Under the pieces are notes generated by a model. It made no database searches. It was not told where the DNA came from and saw only the letters and a program-made list of their open reading frames with translations. 64,000 bases of DNA, taken from positions 186,001 through 250,000 of the forward strand of contig CAWGSQ010000002.1 in assembly GCA_963825345.1 (NCBI GenBank), read 5' to 3'. Positions 24,367-32,978 of this stretch are shown in pieces. Position 1 is the first letter of the stretch; each line of letters starts with the position of its first letter. The position numbers were made by a program, and so were the translations under genes. Source of the stretch: JACVRW01 sp963825345. GTDB taxonomy: Bacteria > Actinomycetota > Thermoleophilia > Solirubrobacterales > Thermoleophilaceae.

Positions 24367-25531
24367 GGCTCGGCTCGGCGCCGTTCGCCGCGGGGGCCGC
24401 GGGGTCCTGCGGCTCCTCAATCTCCTCGGCGAACACTGTCTCCGCGGAGCTGCTGCGCATGCCGTCGGACGACACGAGCAGCTTGAAGTCGTGCGGGTGC
24501 GTGGCCGCCTTGAGCCCGTCCTCCATCGAGACCCTGCCCTGCTGCACGTGGTACAGCAGCGCCTGGTCGAAGGTCTGCATGCCGTAGTAGGCGCCCTCGG
24601 CGATGACCTCTGGCAGCTTCCCGGTCTCCTCCGGGTTCTGAATCATGTCCTTCACGCGCCCGGTCATGCGCAGGATCTCGCACGTGGCCACGCGCCCCAG
24701 CCGGTCGGGCGTGGGCACCAGCCGCTGGGAGATGACCGCCTTGAGCGTGCCGGCCAGCATTGCGCGCGCCTGGCGCTGCTCAGCCTGCGGGAAGAAGTCG
24801 ATGATGCGGTTCACGGACTCGGCGGCGTCGACGGTGTGGATCGTCGACAGCACGAGGTGGCCGGTCTCGGCCGCGGACAGCGCGGTGCGGACCGTCTCCT
24901 CGTCTCGCATCTCGCCGACCAGGATCACGTCCGGGTCCTGACGCAGCACGCGCCGGAGGGCGCGGGCGAACGACGCGGTGTCCTCGCCGACCTCGCGCTG
25001 GTTGATGATCGACGTCTTGTCGCGGTGGAGGAACTCGACGGGATCCTCGATCGTGACGATGTGCTTCGAGTAGTTCGAGTTGATGTGGTCGATCATCGAC
25101 GCGAGCGTCGTGGACTTACCGGAACCGGTCGTTCCGGTGAGCAGGATCAGGCCGCGCTCCTCGTCGGCGATCTCGGAGATCACCGGCGGAAGCATCAGCT
25201 CCTCGACGGTCTTGATCTGGAAGGGAATCGCACGGCAGACGAGCGACACGGACCCGCGCTGCACGAACGCGTTCACGCGGAAGCGCGCCACGCCCGGCAC
25301 CGAGTACGAGAAGTCCACCTCGCGCTCGTTGCGGAAGGCCTCGAGCTTCGTCTCGTCCGTGAGCATGTGGAAGAGGGTGGCCTCGGTGTCCGCGGGCTTC
25401 AGCGGCTCCATGCCCTCGATGGGCTCGAGCTTGCCGTAGCGGCGGACCATGGGCGGAGCGGGGACCTTGAGGTGGAGGTCTGAGGCCTCCAGCTCGATCA
25501 CCTTGAGCAGGGCGGAATCGACGTCGAACAT
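24344..25531 (-). CDS. pilT: PilT-like type IV pilus retraction ATPase
   Basis: 395 residues. N-terminal PilT domain (SDLHLKVPAPPMVRRYG), Walker A GTTGSGKST (133-141), then VVTIEDPVEF-type segment, FARALRRVLRQDPDVILVGEMRD (Walker B and the Asp box), and STIHTVDA (His box). It hydrolyses ATP to disassemble pili during twitching or DNA uptake. The C-terminus has a 40-residue Pro/Ala/Glu tail beyond the usual PilT end. No pilB, pilC or pilin gene is adjacent. Convergent overlap with the S55 gene is 23 bases. Confidence 0.92.
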   Translation of the reverse strand: MFDVDSALLKVIELEASDLHLKVPAPPMVRRYGKLEPIEGMEPLKPADTEATLFHMLTDETKLEAFRNEREVDFSYSVPGVARFRVNAFVQRGSVSLVCRAIPFQIKTVEELMLPPVISEIADEERGLILLTGTTGSGKSTTLASMIDHINSNYSKHIVTIEDPVEFLHRDKTSIINQREVGEDTASFARALRRVLRQDPDVILVGEMRDEETVRTALSAAETGHLVLSTIHTVDAAESVNRIIDFFPQAEQRQARAMLAGTLKAVISQRLVPTPDRLGRVATCEILRMTGRVKDMIQNPEETGKLPEVIAEGAYYGMQTFDQALLYHVQQGRVSMEDGLKAATHPHDFKLLVSSDGMRSSSAETVFAEEIEEPQDPAAPAANGAEPSPTGVPGA

Positions 25532-25647
25532 GCCCTTTGCATCGGCTTTCCAGCGCCTGGCTTGAGGGCTGATGCGTGTATTGGACGAGCCTTTCGCGGC
25601 GTGGGGGCCGCGCCAGCACCCGGAAAAGCAGGCATTGAGAGGGTGCT

Positions 25648-25684
25648 CCGTCAGTTAACCGTGTATATCGCGGATAACTGACGG
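25648..25684. terminator. Long hairpin between the sigma-factor gene and pilT
   Basis: CCGTCAGTTA (25648-25657) pairs perfectly with TAACTGACGG (25675-25684); after an A-A mismatch three more pairs (CCG/CGG) close a nine-base loop TGTATATCG. The stem is AT-richer than the surroundings. It lies 64 bases beyond the sigma-factor stop and 117 before pilT. It may terminate the sigma-factor transcript, although no U-tract follows, or serve as a regulatory dyad for pilT. The stretch 25532-25748 otherwise contains no gene that I can support. Confidence 0.55.
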
Positions 25685-25748
25685 CACAGCTGCCTTCACC
25701 GCTGCCGTGCGCCTGGGTGCGGGCGAGGCCGGTGAGCGACCGCGTCGG

Positions 25749-26843
25749 CTAGGCGACGTCGCGGAGCTTCTGCGCCTCCGCGAGTGACTGCAGCTTCTTG
25801 AGCGACTGGTTCTCGATCTGGCGGATGCGCTCACGCGTGACGTTGAACGTGCGACCGACCTCGTCGAGCGTGCGCGGGTGCTCGCCGCCGAGGCCGTAGC
25901 GCAGCTCGAGCACGCGGCGCTCACGGTAGGAGAGGTTCTCGAGCGCCTCGCGAAGCGCCTCCTTCGTGAGGATCTCGGCGGCGCGCTCGTAGGGGGACTC
26001 GGCCCGCTCGTCGGCGATGAACTGGCCGAACTCGGACTCCTCCTCGTCGCCGACCGGCTTCTCGAGCGATACCGGCGCCTGCGCCGAGCGCTTGATCGAC
26101 TCGACCTCCTCGGGCTCGATGCCGGTGTGCTCGGCGATCTCCTCCGGGGTGGGCTCGCGGCCCAGCTCGGTGACGAGCTTGCGCTCCGCGCGGCCGATCT
26201 TGTTGAGCTTCTCGACCACGTGCACGGGGATGCGGATCGTGCGCGCCTTGTCGGCGAGCGCGCGGGCGATCGCCTGGCGGATCCACCAGGTGGCGTAGGT
26301 CGAGAACTTGAAGCCCTTGCGGTAGTCGAACTTCTCCGCGGCACGGACGAGGCCGAGCGTCCCCTCCTGGATCAGGTCGAGGAAGGGCAGCCCCTGGTTG
26401 CGGTAGTTCTTGGCGATCGAGACGACGAGCCGCAGGTTCGACTCGACCATCTTCTGCTTGGCGTCGAGGTCGCCGCGCTCGATGCGCTTGGCGAGGTCGA
26501 CCTCCTCCTGTGCCGTGAGCAGGCGCACCTTCCCGATGTCCTTCAGGAAGAGCTGAAGGGAGTCGGTCGTCATGTCCGGCTTTAGGTCGATCGTCGCCTT
26601 CTTGCGGCGGCTGCGGCGGTCGACGGCGCGCTCGACTACGGGCGCGGCGTGAGTCGGATCGTCCTCGACGAGCTCGATCTCGGACTTCTCGAAGTAGCCG
26701 TGGAGCTCCTCGATATCGCCCTCGTCAAGCTCGACTTCGGCGAGCGCGGTGGCGACCTCGGCATAAGTGAGCACGCCTGTGGCCTGCCCCTTGACGACGA
26801 GGAGCTTTACCTCCTCAAGCTCTTGCAGATCGGCTACAGACAT
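25749..26843 (-). CDS. RNA polymerase sigma-70 factor (RpoD/SigA-like)
   Basis: 364 residues from the ATG at 26843 (AAGGAAAAGG upstream); the frame to 26891 adds non-coding residues. The first 85 residues are an acidic variable region. Then region 1.2-2 (FLKDIGKVRLLTAQEEVDLAKRIE, NLRLVVSIAKNYRNQGLPFLDLIQEG, FKFSTYATWWIRQAI), region 3 and region 4.2 (RTLDEVGRTFNVTRERIRQIE). The length and an intact region 1.2 suit a primary or group-2 sigma factor. Two palindromes and a consensus-like promoter lie upstream. Confidence 0.92.
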   Translation of the reverse strand: MSVADLQELEEVKLLVVKGQATGVLTYAEVATALAEVELDEGDIEELHGYFEKSEIELVEDDPTHAAPVVERAVDRRSRRKKATIDLKPDMTTDSLQLFLKDIGKVRLLTAQEEVDLAKRIERGDLDAKQKMVESNLRLVVSIAKNYRNQGLPFLDLIQEGTLGLVRAAEKFDYRKGFKFSTYATWWIRQAIARALADKARTIRIPVHVVEKLNKIGRAERKLVTELGREPTPEEIAEHTGIEPEEVESIKRSAQAPVSLEKPVGDEEESEFGQFIADERAESPYERAAEILTKEALREALENLSYRERRVLELRYGLGGEHPRTLDEVGRTFNVTRERIRQIENQSLKKLQSLAEAQKLRDVA

Positions 26844-26908
26844 CCTTTTCCTTGGGGCGCGCAGGGCCCAGCGCAAGGGCGCCGGGCCCATTCAAACAGT
26901 CGATGTAC

Positions 26909-26936
26909 ACACTAACGCTACAGATAGTGAAGTCAA
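26909..26936 (-). promoter_or_regulatory. Likely sigma-70 promoter of the sigma-factor gene
   Basis: Reading the minus strand: -35 TTGACT (26936-26931), a 16-base spacer, -10 TAGTGT (26914-26909). The start of transcription would lie near 26901, giving a leader of about 58 bases before the ATG at 26843. The match is good at the strongest positions (TTGAC, TAnnnT). Confidence 0.5.
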
Positions 26937-26945
26937 GCGGCCTGA

Positions 26946-26983
26946 AGCGGAATTTCCGCTGACTAGCCAGTCAACCAGTTGAC
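26946..26983. promoter_or_regulatory. Two adjacent palindromes upstream of the sigma-factor promoter
   Basis: AGCGGAA-T-TTCCGCT (26946-26960) is a perfect 7+1+7 dyad ending 10 bases from the -35 box. GTCAAC-CA-GTTGAC (26970-26983) is a 6+2+6 dyad next to it. Both lie in the divergent region between the sigma-factor gene and the Lys/Ala-rich gene and could bind regulators of either. Confidence 0.5.
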
Positions 26984-27055
26984 CCTCCACACGACTCTAT
27001 CGACGCGGTCACAGCTTCCATGTACCCAGAACGCGCAGGACTAGAATCCCCGGCT

Positions 27056-27514
27056 ATGGCGGATGACGAAGGAGTGCTCGGAAACCTGCCCCGCTCGCGG
27101 CCTGGAAAGCGCAGCGAGAAGCGGGATGCGGCTGGCAGACCGTCCAAGACGGCAAGCAAGGCGGCGGTGAAGGCCGAGGCCGGCGGGAAGGCCGCGGCGA
27201 AGCCGCCGCGCGCCTCGAAGGCGAAGCCCACCGCGGCCAAGGCGGGCGCGAAGAGCACCGGCGCGAAGCCGCGCCGAGCCGCGACGCCGAAGCCCGGCCG
27301 CAAGGCCGCCGGAGCCGGGGCGCCGTCGCAACACGGCGCCACGGGCGCTCGTGCGGAGACCGAAGCTCCTGCGAACGCCGGAGCTCCTGCCCCTCAGCAA
27401 ACCGGCGACGCGGTGGCGAGCGCGGTGCATGCCGCCGCGACGGTCGCCGCGACCGGCGTGCGCGTGGCCGGCGCTGTGACGAGGGAGATCATGCGCCGGC
27501 TGCCTCTCCCCTAA
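27056..27514 (+). CDS. Lys/Ala-rich histone-H1-like protein
   Basis: 152 residues from ATG at 27056. After a short acidic start (MADDEGVLGNLPRSRPGKR) the middle is dominated by Lys, Ala and Pro in repeats of the SKAAVKAEAGGKAAAKPP kind, as in H1-like tails of actinobacterial DNA-binding proteins. The end has a short helix (DAVASAVHAAATVAATGVRVAGAV) that could associate with membrane or protein, finishing EIMRRLPLP. Nucleoid binding is a fair inference from composition; no globular domain is seen. It lies opposite the sigma-factor gene, beyond its promoter. Confidence 0.6.
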   Translation: MADDEGVLGNLPRSRPGKRSEKRDAAGRPSKTASKAAVKAEAGGKAAAKPPRASKAKPTAAKAGAKSTGAKPRRAATPKPGRKAAGAGAPSQHGATGARAETEAPANAGAPAPQQTGDAVASAVHAAATVAATGVRVAGAVTREIMRRLPLP

Positions 27515-27555
27515 TTACCATCCTCCGCAGTGGGGACTCGATATCAATCCGAGGT

Positions 27556-28200
27556 ATGCTGGCCCCAATGGCCCCTGGCGCGAAGCGACCGCCTCGCTGC
27601 CTGATTGTCGATGACCATCCGGTGGTACGAGCCGGGGTTCGCGCGGTTCTCGAGCAGGCGTTCGACCGCGTGGAAATCTCGGATGCCGAGTCGATCGATC
27701 ACGTGGCCGACGCGGCGAGTGACGGCGGCGCCCCGGACGTCGTGATCATCGATCCCTGGCGGGCCGGCGTGGATGTCGGCGAGATCGTCGGGCGCCTCCA
27801 GAAGCGGGTGAAGGCGCCGATCGTCATCTTCACCTCAGACGGCGGGGCGCGGCTGCTTGCCGAGGCGCTCAAGGCAGGAGTGAAGGGCTACGTCCGCAAG
27901 GACTCCCCCTCCGAGGATCTCGTGCGTGCGATCGAGGCTGCCCGGATCGGCGAGTTCTACGTGGACCCGGGGCTGTCCTCGACGATCGTGCTCGACGAGG
28001 GCGACCGCACGCTCAGCGCTCGACAGCGCGAGATCCTCCAGATGCTCGCCGACGGCATGCAGACAGACGCGGTGGCGGAGAAGCTCGGGCTCTCGACGGA
28101 GACTGTCCGCACCCACACGAAGCGGATCCTTGCGAAGCTCGAGGCCTCCACGCGCACGCAGGCCGTCGCGATCGGCATCCGTCACGGCCTGATCGAGTAG
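27556..28200 (+). CDS. NarL/FixJ-family response regulator
   Basis: 214 residues. Receiver domain with the acidic pair in LIVDDHPVVRAGV, phospho-acceptor Asp in VVIIDPWRAG and switch residues IFTSDGG and KGYVRKDSP; then LuxR-type helix-turn-helix (LSARQREILQMLADGMQTDAVAEKLGLSTETVRTH). The receiver is slightly unusual, with TSDGG where TS/A followed by a bulky residue is normal. No sensor kinase gene is adjacent; a partner elsewhere must be assumed. ATG at 27556 sits directly after GAGGT, too close for a standard site, so a second ATG at 27568 is possible. Confidence 0.88.
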   Translation: MLAPMAPGAKRPPRCLIVDDHPVVRAGVRAVLEQAFDRVEISDAESIDHVADAASDGGAPDVVIIDPWRAGVDVGEIVGRLQKRVKAPIVIFTSDGGARLLAEALKAGVKGYVRKDSPSEDLVRAIEAARIGEFYVDPGLSSTIVLDEGDRTLSARQREILQMLADGMQTDAVAEKLGLSTETVRTHTKRILAKLEASTRTQAVAIGIRHGLIE

Positions 28201-28425
28201 CGCTCGGCGCCGAGCCCGATCGCCACCAGCCTGCGCGTCTCGCAGTCGACGGGCGTCGAAGAGCTCGTCGAGCAGTCGCGCGACCTGGGCCGGCCGGCAG
28301 CCGCTTGGCAGCGAGCTGCTCGTGCGCTCGCGATCGGGAGGGGGGTCAGCCCCGGACGGCTCCTCCGCACACCCGATGGCGAGCGCAGCGGAGAGGACGC
28401 ACGCCGCGAGTGTCGCGCCGGTCAT
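28182..28425 (-). pseudogene. Possible lipoprotein remnant
   Basis: From ATG at 28425 the minus strand encodes a convincing lipoprotein signal (MTGATLAACVLSAALAIGC, Cys19) followed by a Pro-rich linker and CRPAQVARLLDELFDA, like the start of small solirubrobacterial lipoproteins. Beyond about 28250 this frame runs antisense into the response regulator and looks non-coding, whereas another frame continues CETRRLVAIGLGAERYSIRP and stops at 28182. A frameshifted or truncated gene is the simplest reading. The region 28201-28463 holds nothing else I can support. Confidence 0.3.
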
Positions 28426-28463
28426 ACACCCGCTACACGGGGGCCGGCGGACCGGTTCCGGCG

Positions 28464-29450
28464 CTAGGTCGTGGCCTCCTCGGCCGCGACGCCCTGCGTG
28501 CCGGGCGGATCACCCAGTGCTATGCCTTCGCCCGCGGCCTTCGCCCTGTACATCGCGCGGTCCGCGGTGTCGATCAGAGCCTCGGCTTCGTCGCCGTGCT
28601 CCGGGGATGCGGCCACGCCGATCGACATTGTCACGGGCGGATCGCCGGGGGTGGCCACCTCCTCCTCCACAGCCGTCGCCAGGCGCGCCGCGAGCTTCGC
28701 GGCGCTCTTCAGGTCCTGTTGGGGAAGCAGGACGCAGAACTCGTCACCGCCGATGCGCGCGGCGGTGTCCACCGACCGGATCGAGCGGCGCAGCGACATC
28801 GCCACCTGCATCAGCACGCGGTCGCCCGCCTGGTGGCCGTGCGAGTCGTTGATCCGCTTGAGCCCGTCGATGTCCATCAGCAGCAGGCCGAATGGGTGGC
28901 GGTAGCGCTTGTGGACGTCGAGCAGGATCCCGAGATGGCGCTGGAGTGCGCGCAGATTGCCCAGGCCGGTGAGTGGATCGGTGTTCGCCTGGGACTCGAG
29001 CTCACGCGAGCGCGTCTGTACGTGCGCCTCCATCGCCGCGGCTTGGATGGCGCCGGTGGCCTCGACGAGATGCTCGACCGCCTCGGCGAACCGCTCCGGA
29101 TCGGTCTCGCCGATCTCCTCTCGAAGCGCGTGCACAAGCACGCTCTGAAGTGCTGCCAGATCCCGCGCCACGTCGGCCGCCTGGACCTCGCGGCCGCCAC
29201 CGCGCAGGGTCGCAAGCGAGGCAGCGCGCTCGGCCTGCTCCTTCGACAGGTCGTATGGATCGCCCTCCGACTCGTACGCCTCCCGCACGATGTCGCCGAT
29301 GAGCTCAGGCAGCTCACGAGCGATCCGTTCCGTGGGCAGCTCCCGGATTTCGTCCAGGGACGCGCGCTCGATCAAGCGGACGAGCCACGCCTTCGCAAGC
29401 TCGTCCCGCGACCTGTCCAAGCGCGCGAGGGGTCCCCGGATGGATGTCAC
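28464..29450 (-). CDS. GGDEF diguanylate cyclase with RsbRD-like N-terminal domain
   Basis: About 328 residues from GTG at 29450 (MTSIRGPLARLDRSRDEL). Residues 10-145 resemble the helical RsbRD/globin-sensor-like region (LAKAWLVRLIERASLDEI ... RELPELIGDIVREAY). The C-terminal GGDEF domain has LLMDIDGLKRINDSHGHQAGD, the active-site IGGDEF (233-238) and an intact inhibitory I-site RSVD at 225-228. It should synthesise c-di-GMP with product inhibition. Divergent from moeA across 61 bases. No membrane segment is visible, so it senses a cytoplasmic signal. Confidence 0.88.
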   Translation of the reverse strand: MTSIRGPLARLDRSRDELAKAWLVRLIERASLDEIRELPTERIARELPELIGDIVREAYESEGDPYDLSKEQAERAASLATLRGGGREVQAADVARDLAALQSVLVHALREEIGETDPERFAEAVEHLVEATGAIQAAAMEAHVQTRSRELESQANTDPLTGLGNLRALQRHLGILLDVHKRYRHPFGLLLMDIDGLKRINDSHGHQAGDRVLMQVAMSLRRSIRSVDTAARIGGDEFCVLLPQQDLKSAAKLAARLATAVEEEVATPGDPPVTMSIGVAASPEHGDEAEALIDTADRAMYRAKAAGEGIALGDPPGTQGVAAEEATT

Positions 29451-29511
29451 TGCGCCCGATCGTACCCCCGGAAACGGCGGACGGGGACAGTATTCGGACA
29501 AGATTCGACCC

Positions 29512-30747
29512 GTGAGCGACCTGATATCGATCAACGAGGCCCGCCGCCGGGTGCTCGATGCTGTGACCCGGCTCGGTGACGAGGACGTCCCGCTCGACCT
29601 CGCGCTCGGCCGAGTGCTGGCGGAGGACGTGACCAGCGGCATCGAAGTTCCGCCCTTCGACAGCTCGGGAATGGACGGGTATGCGCTGATCGCGGGGCCT
29701 GAGGCGGAGCTCGAGGTGATCGGCGAAGCGCGCGCCGGACACCCCGCCGCGGAGGCGGTGCGCCCGGGAACGGCGATTCGGATTTCGACGGGCGCCGTGG
29801 TGCCCGAGGGCGCCGATGCCGTGATCCCCGTGGAACGAACGACAGAGGATGCCGAGGGTCACTCGATCGAGGTTGACCGCAATATGTCTGGCAAGCCTGG
29901 AGAGAGTCGAATCCGAGTGGCCGAAACCGAGGCCGGCGCCAATATCCGCCGAGCCGGTGAGGACATCGCCCTCAATGATGTCGTTCTGCACGACGGCGCG
30001 CTGCTCGGGCCAGCCGAGCTGGGCGTGGCGGCGTCGGTCGGCCGCCCGACGCTGCGCTGCGCGCGGCGCCCCCGCGTCTTCGTCCTCATCACGGGAGACG
30101 AGCTGACCCCGCCGGGTAAGCCACTGAAACCGGGCGGGATCTACGGCTCGAATGGCTTCGCGCTCGCGGCGCAGGTCGAGCGCGCGGGCGGCGCGCTAGC
30201 CGGCCGCGCCACGGTGCCGGACACGCCGGAGGGCACGCGCGACGCGCTCGCGGAGGCGCTCGACGCCGCCGATGTGGTGATCGTGTCCGGGGGCGTCTCG
30301 GTGGGACCGCACGATCACGTGAAGCAGGCGCTGCGCGACCTCGGCGTGGAGGAGCGTTTCTGGGGAGTGCGCCTGCGCCCGGGCAAGCCGACCTGGTTCG
30401 GCACGCGCGGCGATACGCTCGCGTTCGGCCTGCCCGGAAACCCCGTATCGGCGATGGTGACCTTCCAGCTTTTCGCGCGCCCCGCGCTCGCGGCGCTCCA
30501 GGGCGCTTCGCCGGACGCTGCGCGGGCCACGGCCGTGCTCGCTCACCCCATCGCGCGCAACCCGCGCCGCGACGAGACGGTGAGGGTGAAGCTCAGGCAC
30601 ACCGACGCCGGACTCGTGGCCGAGCCGACGGGCGCGCAGGGCTCGCACATGCTCACCTCGATGCTCGGCGCGGACGGCCTGGCGCTGATCCAGCGCGGCG
30701 AAGGCGAGCTGGCGGCCGGCGAGCAGGTTGAGGTGGAACTGCTGTGA
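29512..30747 (+). CDS. moeA: Molybdopterin molybdotransferase MoeA
   Basis: 411 residues from the GTG at 29512 (MSDLISINEARRRVLDAV). The MoeA pattern is complete: PPFDSSGMDGYAL, GTAIRISTGAVVPEGADAVIPVE, ITGDELTPPGKPLKPG and SGGVSVGPHDHVK, with a C-terminal MoeA domain IV. It inserts molybdenum into adenylylated molybdopterin in the last step of Mo-cofactor synthesis. Other mo genes are not adjacent; the next gene is coupled by a GTGA overlap. Confidence 0.93.
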   Translation: MSDLISINEARRRVLDAVTRLGDEDVPLDLALGRVLAEDVTSGIEVPPFDSSGMDGYALIAGPEAELEVIGEARAGHPAAEAVRPGTAIRISTGAVVPEGADAVIPVERTTEDAEGHSIEVDRNMSGKPGESRIRVAETEAGANIRRAGEDIALNDVVLHDGALLGPAELGVAASVGRPTLRCARRPRVFVLITGDELTPPGKPLKPGGIYGSNGFALAAQVERAGGALAGRATVPDTPEGTRDALAEALDAADVVIVSGGVSVGPHDHVKQALRDLGVEERFWGVRLRPGKPTWFGTRGDTLAFGLPGNPVSAMVTFQLFARPALAALQGASPDAARATAVLAHPIARNPRRDETVRVKLRHTDAGLVAEPTGAQGSHMLTSMLGADGLALIQRGEGELAAGEQVEVELL

Positions 30748-31412
30748 GGCCGCGCGACCCGCGTCGCCTGCTCGAGCGGTCGCTACGCACGCGTGCGCGC
30801 GTCGCGATCATCCGCGTGCCGCAGTCTGGCGCCTCGGAGGACGGGGCGGTCGGAAGCAAGCAGGTGGCGGAGGTCACGCTGCCGCGCGCCGAGCTCGAGA
30901 AGATCTGGTCGCCCGAGTACCTCGAGCGGCTGGCGCGCACCTACTGGAGCTTCCTCTCGCGCTTCTCGCTCGGCCTCATCCGTGTCCTGTACAGCGACGA
31001 TTCCCGCGAGGTCGTCTTCCTGACCCGCCCCTTCGTTCTCCTGCGCTTCCAGAAGCCGGAGTACGAGATCGACTCGGACGGCGGCACCGTCTCCTGGCCG
31101 ATCGACCGCGGCGTGCTGGTCGCGAAACGCGGTCGCGGACGCGGCTTCCTGCGGCTGGGCGTGCGACGCGAGCCGGTGGCGGACGGCGCCAACGAGGCGA
31201 CCCTGCTCGTCTCGTCCGAGGTCGTGAACTTCTATCCGACGATCGCGACCGGCCTGAGCGGCTGGATCTACGAGCAGACGCAGCTGCGAATCCACGTGAT
31301 CGTGACCCACGCGTTCCTGCGCTCGCTCGCCAACCTCGACCTCGAGCCGTCTCGCGTCGGCGCGCTGCGCGCGGCCGCGGAGGCGGCCATCACCCCAAGC
31401 GTTCGCCAGTGA
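30744..31412 (+). CDS. Conserved hypothetical protein coupled to moeA
   Basis: 222 residues; GTG start overlaps the moeA stop by 4 bases, so the two are translationally coupled. An Arg-rich N-terminus is followed by a predicted mixed fold with FSLGLIRVLYSDDSREVVFLTRPFVLLRF, TVSWPIDRGVLVAKRGRGRG and IYEQTQLRIHVIVTHAFLRSL. No signal or membrane helix is clear. I recall similar proteins annotated only as hypothetical in this group. Coupling hints at a Mo-cofactor link, unproven. Its 3' end overlaps glpX by 23 bases. Confidence 0.7.
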   Translation: MRPRDPRRLLERSLRTRARVAIIRVPQSGASEDGAVGSKQVAEVTLPRAELEKIWSPEYLERLARTYWSFLSRFSLGLIRVLYSDDSREVVFLTRPFVLLRFQKPEYEIDSDGGTVSWPIDRGVLVAKRGRGRGFLRLGVRREPVADGANEATLLVSSEVVNFYPTIATGLSGWIYEQTQLRIHVIVTHAFLRSLANLDLEPSRVGALRAAAEAAITPSVRQ

Positions 31413-32388
31413 TCTCGCGCAGCTTCGCGCGGTCGTGGCGCGCGTTGATCCTGCGGACCGTGCCGGAGCGAGAGCGCATCGAAATCGACTCGGTGGTCGC
31501 ACCCCGCGGGCCGATGTACTGGACGCCGTCCAGCATCTCGCCGTCGGTCACGCCCGTGGCCGCGAAGAAGACGTCGTTCCCGGACACGAGCCGGTCCTTG
31601 TCGAGCGTCTCCTCGAGGTCGTAGCCGGCCTCGAGCGCGGCGGCGCGCTCCTCGTCCGAGCGCGGCCACAGGCGGCCGAGGATCTGGCCGCCGGTGCACT
31701 GGATGGCCGCGGCCGCCAGCACGCCCTCCGGGGTGCCGCCGATCCCGAACAGAAGGTCCACGGGCGAGTCCTGGGTCACTGCCACGAGCGCGGCTGACAC
31801 GTCGCCGTGCGGGATCAGGCGGATGCGCGCGCCCACCTCGCGGATATCGCGCATGTAGTCCTCGTGGCGGTCGCGGTCGAGCATGATCACCACGAGGTCG
31901 CCCACACCGACGTCCTTCTCCTTGGCCATCAGCTCGAGCGTCTCGCCGATGGGTCGGTCGAGGTCGAGCAGGTGGGCCAGGTCCCGCGAGGTGGCCATCT
32001 TCAGCATGTAGACGCAGGGGCCCGGATCGAACATCGTGCCGCGCTCCGAGAGCGCGATCGTGGCGATGGCGTTGGGGAGACCCTTCGCGCAGAGCTCGGT
32101 TCCCTCGAGCGGATCCACGGCGATGTCGACCTTTGGCGGCGAGCCGTCGCCGATCTGCTCGCCGTTGTAGAGCATCGGCGCCTCGTCCTTCTCCCCCTCG
32201 CCGATCACGACGATCCCATCCATGGAGACCGTGTCGAGCAGCAGCCGCATCGCGTCCACGGCGGCGCCGTCGGCGCCCTCCTTATCGCCGCGCCCAATCC
32301 AGCGGGAGCAGGCGAGAGCGGCGTACTCGGTCGTACGCACGAGCTCCATCGCGAGGTTGCGATCGGGCTTCGCCGCCCCTGACTCCAT
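31390..32388 (-). CDS. glpX: Class II fructose-1,6-bisphosphatase (GlpX)
   Basis: 332 residues from the ATG at 32388 (MESGAAKPDRNLAMELVRTTE). Class II FBPase motifs are present: DTVSMDGIVVIGEGEKDEAPM, VDIAVDPLEGT (metal and phosphate site), and GIGGTPEGVLAAAAIQCTGG. It removes the 1-phosphate of fructose 1,6-bisphosphate in gluconeogenesis; actinobacteria commonly use GlpX as the only FBPase. The longer frame to 32808 reads through the neighbouring membrane-protein gene and was ignored. Confidence 0.94.
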   Translation of the reverse strand: MESGAAKPDRNLAMELVRTTEYAALACSRWIGRGDKEGADGAAVDAMRLLLDTVSMDGIVVIGEGEKDEAPMLYNGEQIGDGSPPKVDIAVDPLEGTELCAKGLPNAIATIALSERGTMFDPGPCVYMLKMATSRDLAHLLDLDRPIGETLELMAKEKDVGVGDLVVIMLDRDRHEDYMRDIREVGARIRLIPHGDVSAALVAVTQDSPVDLLFGIGGTPEGVLAAAAIQCTGGQILGRLWPRSDEERAAALEAGYDLEETLDKDRLVSGNDVFFAATGVTDGEMLDGVQYIGPRGATTESISMRSRSGTVRRINARHDRAKLREITGERLG

Positions 32389-32399
32389 GTGGCCGGACG

Positions 32400-32921
32400 C
32401 TATATGACGCCGGGCGGCTTGCGCGCGGTCTCGTACACGGCCTGGCGCAGATAGCCCGCCGCCAGCAGGCCGAGAGAGGCGAGCAGGCCCACGAAGTAGC
32501 CGATCCCGAGGCCGATGTCGATGTTCGGGTCGGGTCGCCCGAGGATGATGCCGTTGCAGAGAATCAGCATGAAGGCGACGATCCCGACGATCATCGTCAC
32601 CTCGCCGGGCTTCCAGGTCAGGGCATGCCCTCGCGCGAGGATCCAGGTGAGGATGAACGGGGCGGCGCAGGCGGCCACCAGCAGCCAGTCGAGCGTCGAG
32701 AAGACCTCCCAGGCACTCGCCGAGCTGTTGGGCCCGACGGCGCAGTCCCCGGGCGGGTCCTGGCCGCACACGAGTCCCGAGTTCCGGTTCGAGCTGGTGG
32801 TGAACCACGGCAGCCAGAGCGAGGCCAGCAGCACCAGCGCGGCCCCCATGCCCATAAGCTCACCGGGCGACACGCGCGAGAAGTCGAGGTATCCGCCGCG
32901 CTCCTCGGTGCTGGCCTCCAT
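32400..32921 (-). CDS. Four-helix membrane protein
   Basis: 173 residues from ATG at 32921 (MEASTEERGGYLDFSRV). Four hydrophobic segments are evident: MGMGAALVLLASLWLPWF, LLVAACAAPFILTWILA, VTMIVGIVAFMLILCNGI and YFVGLLASLGLLAAGYL, with an extracytoplasmic loop containing two Cys (VCGQDPPGDC). The family is common in solirubrobacteria but not one I can name. It lies 11 bases upstream of glpX on the same strand and may share its transcript. Confidence 0.7.
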   Translation of the reverse strand: MEASTEERGGYLDFSRVSPGELMGMGAALVLLASLWLPWFTTSSNRNSGLVCGQDPPGDCAVGPNSSASAWEVFSTLDWLLVAACAAPFILTWILARGHALTWKPGEVTMIVGIVAFMLILCNGIILGRPDPNIDIGLGIGYFVGLLASLGLLAAGYLRQAVYETARKPPGVI

Positions 32922-32978
32922 GGCCCTGAAGCTACATGCCGAGATAGGCTGCGCACAACCCCCGAACAAAGGAGCCCC

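Noticed and set aside
27835..28181. Continuation of the lipoprotein-like frame antisense to the response regulator
   Set aside because: Only the first part looks like protein; the rest has shadow-like composition, so a remnant was called instead.
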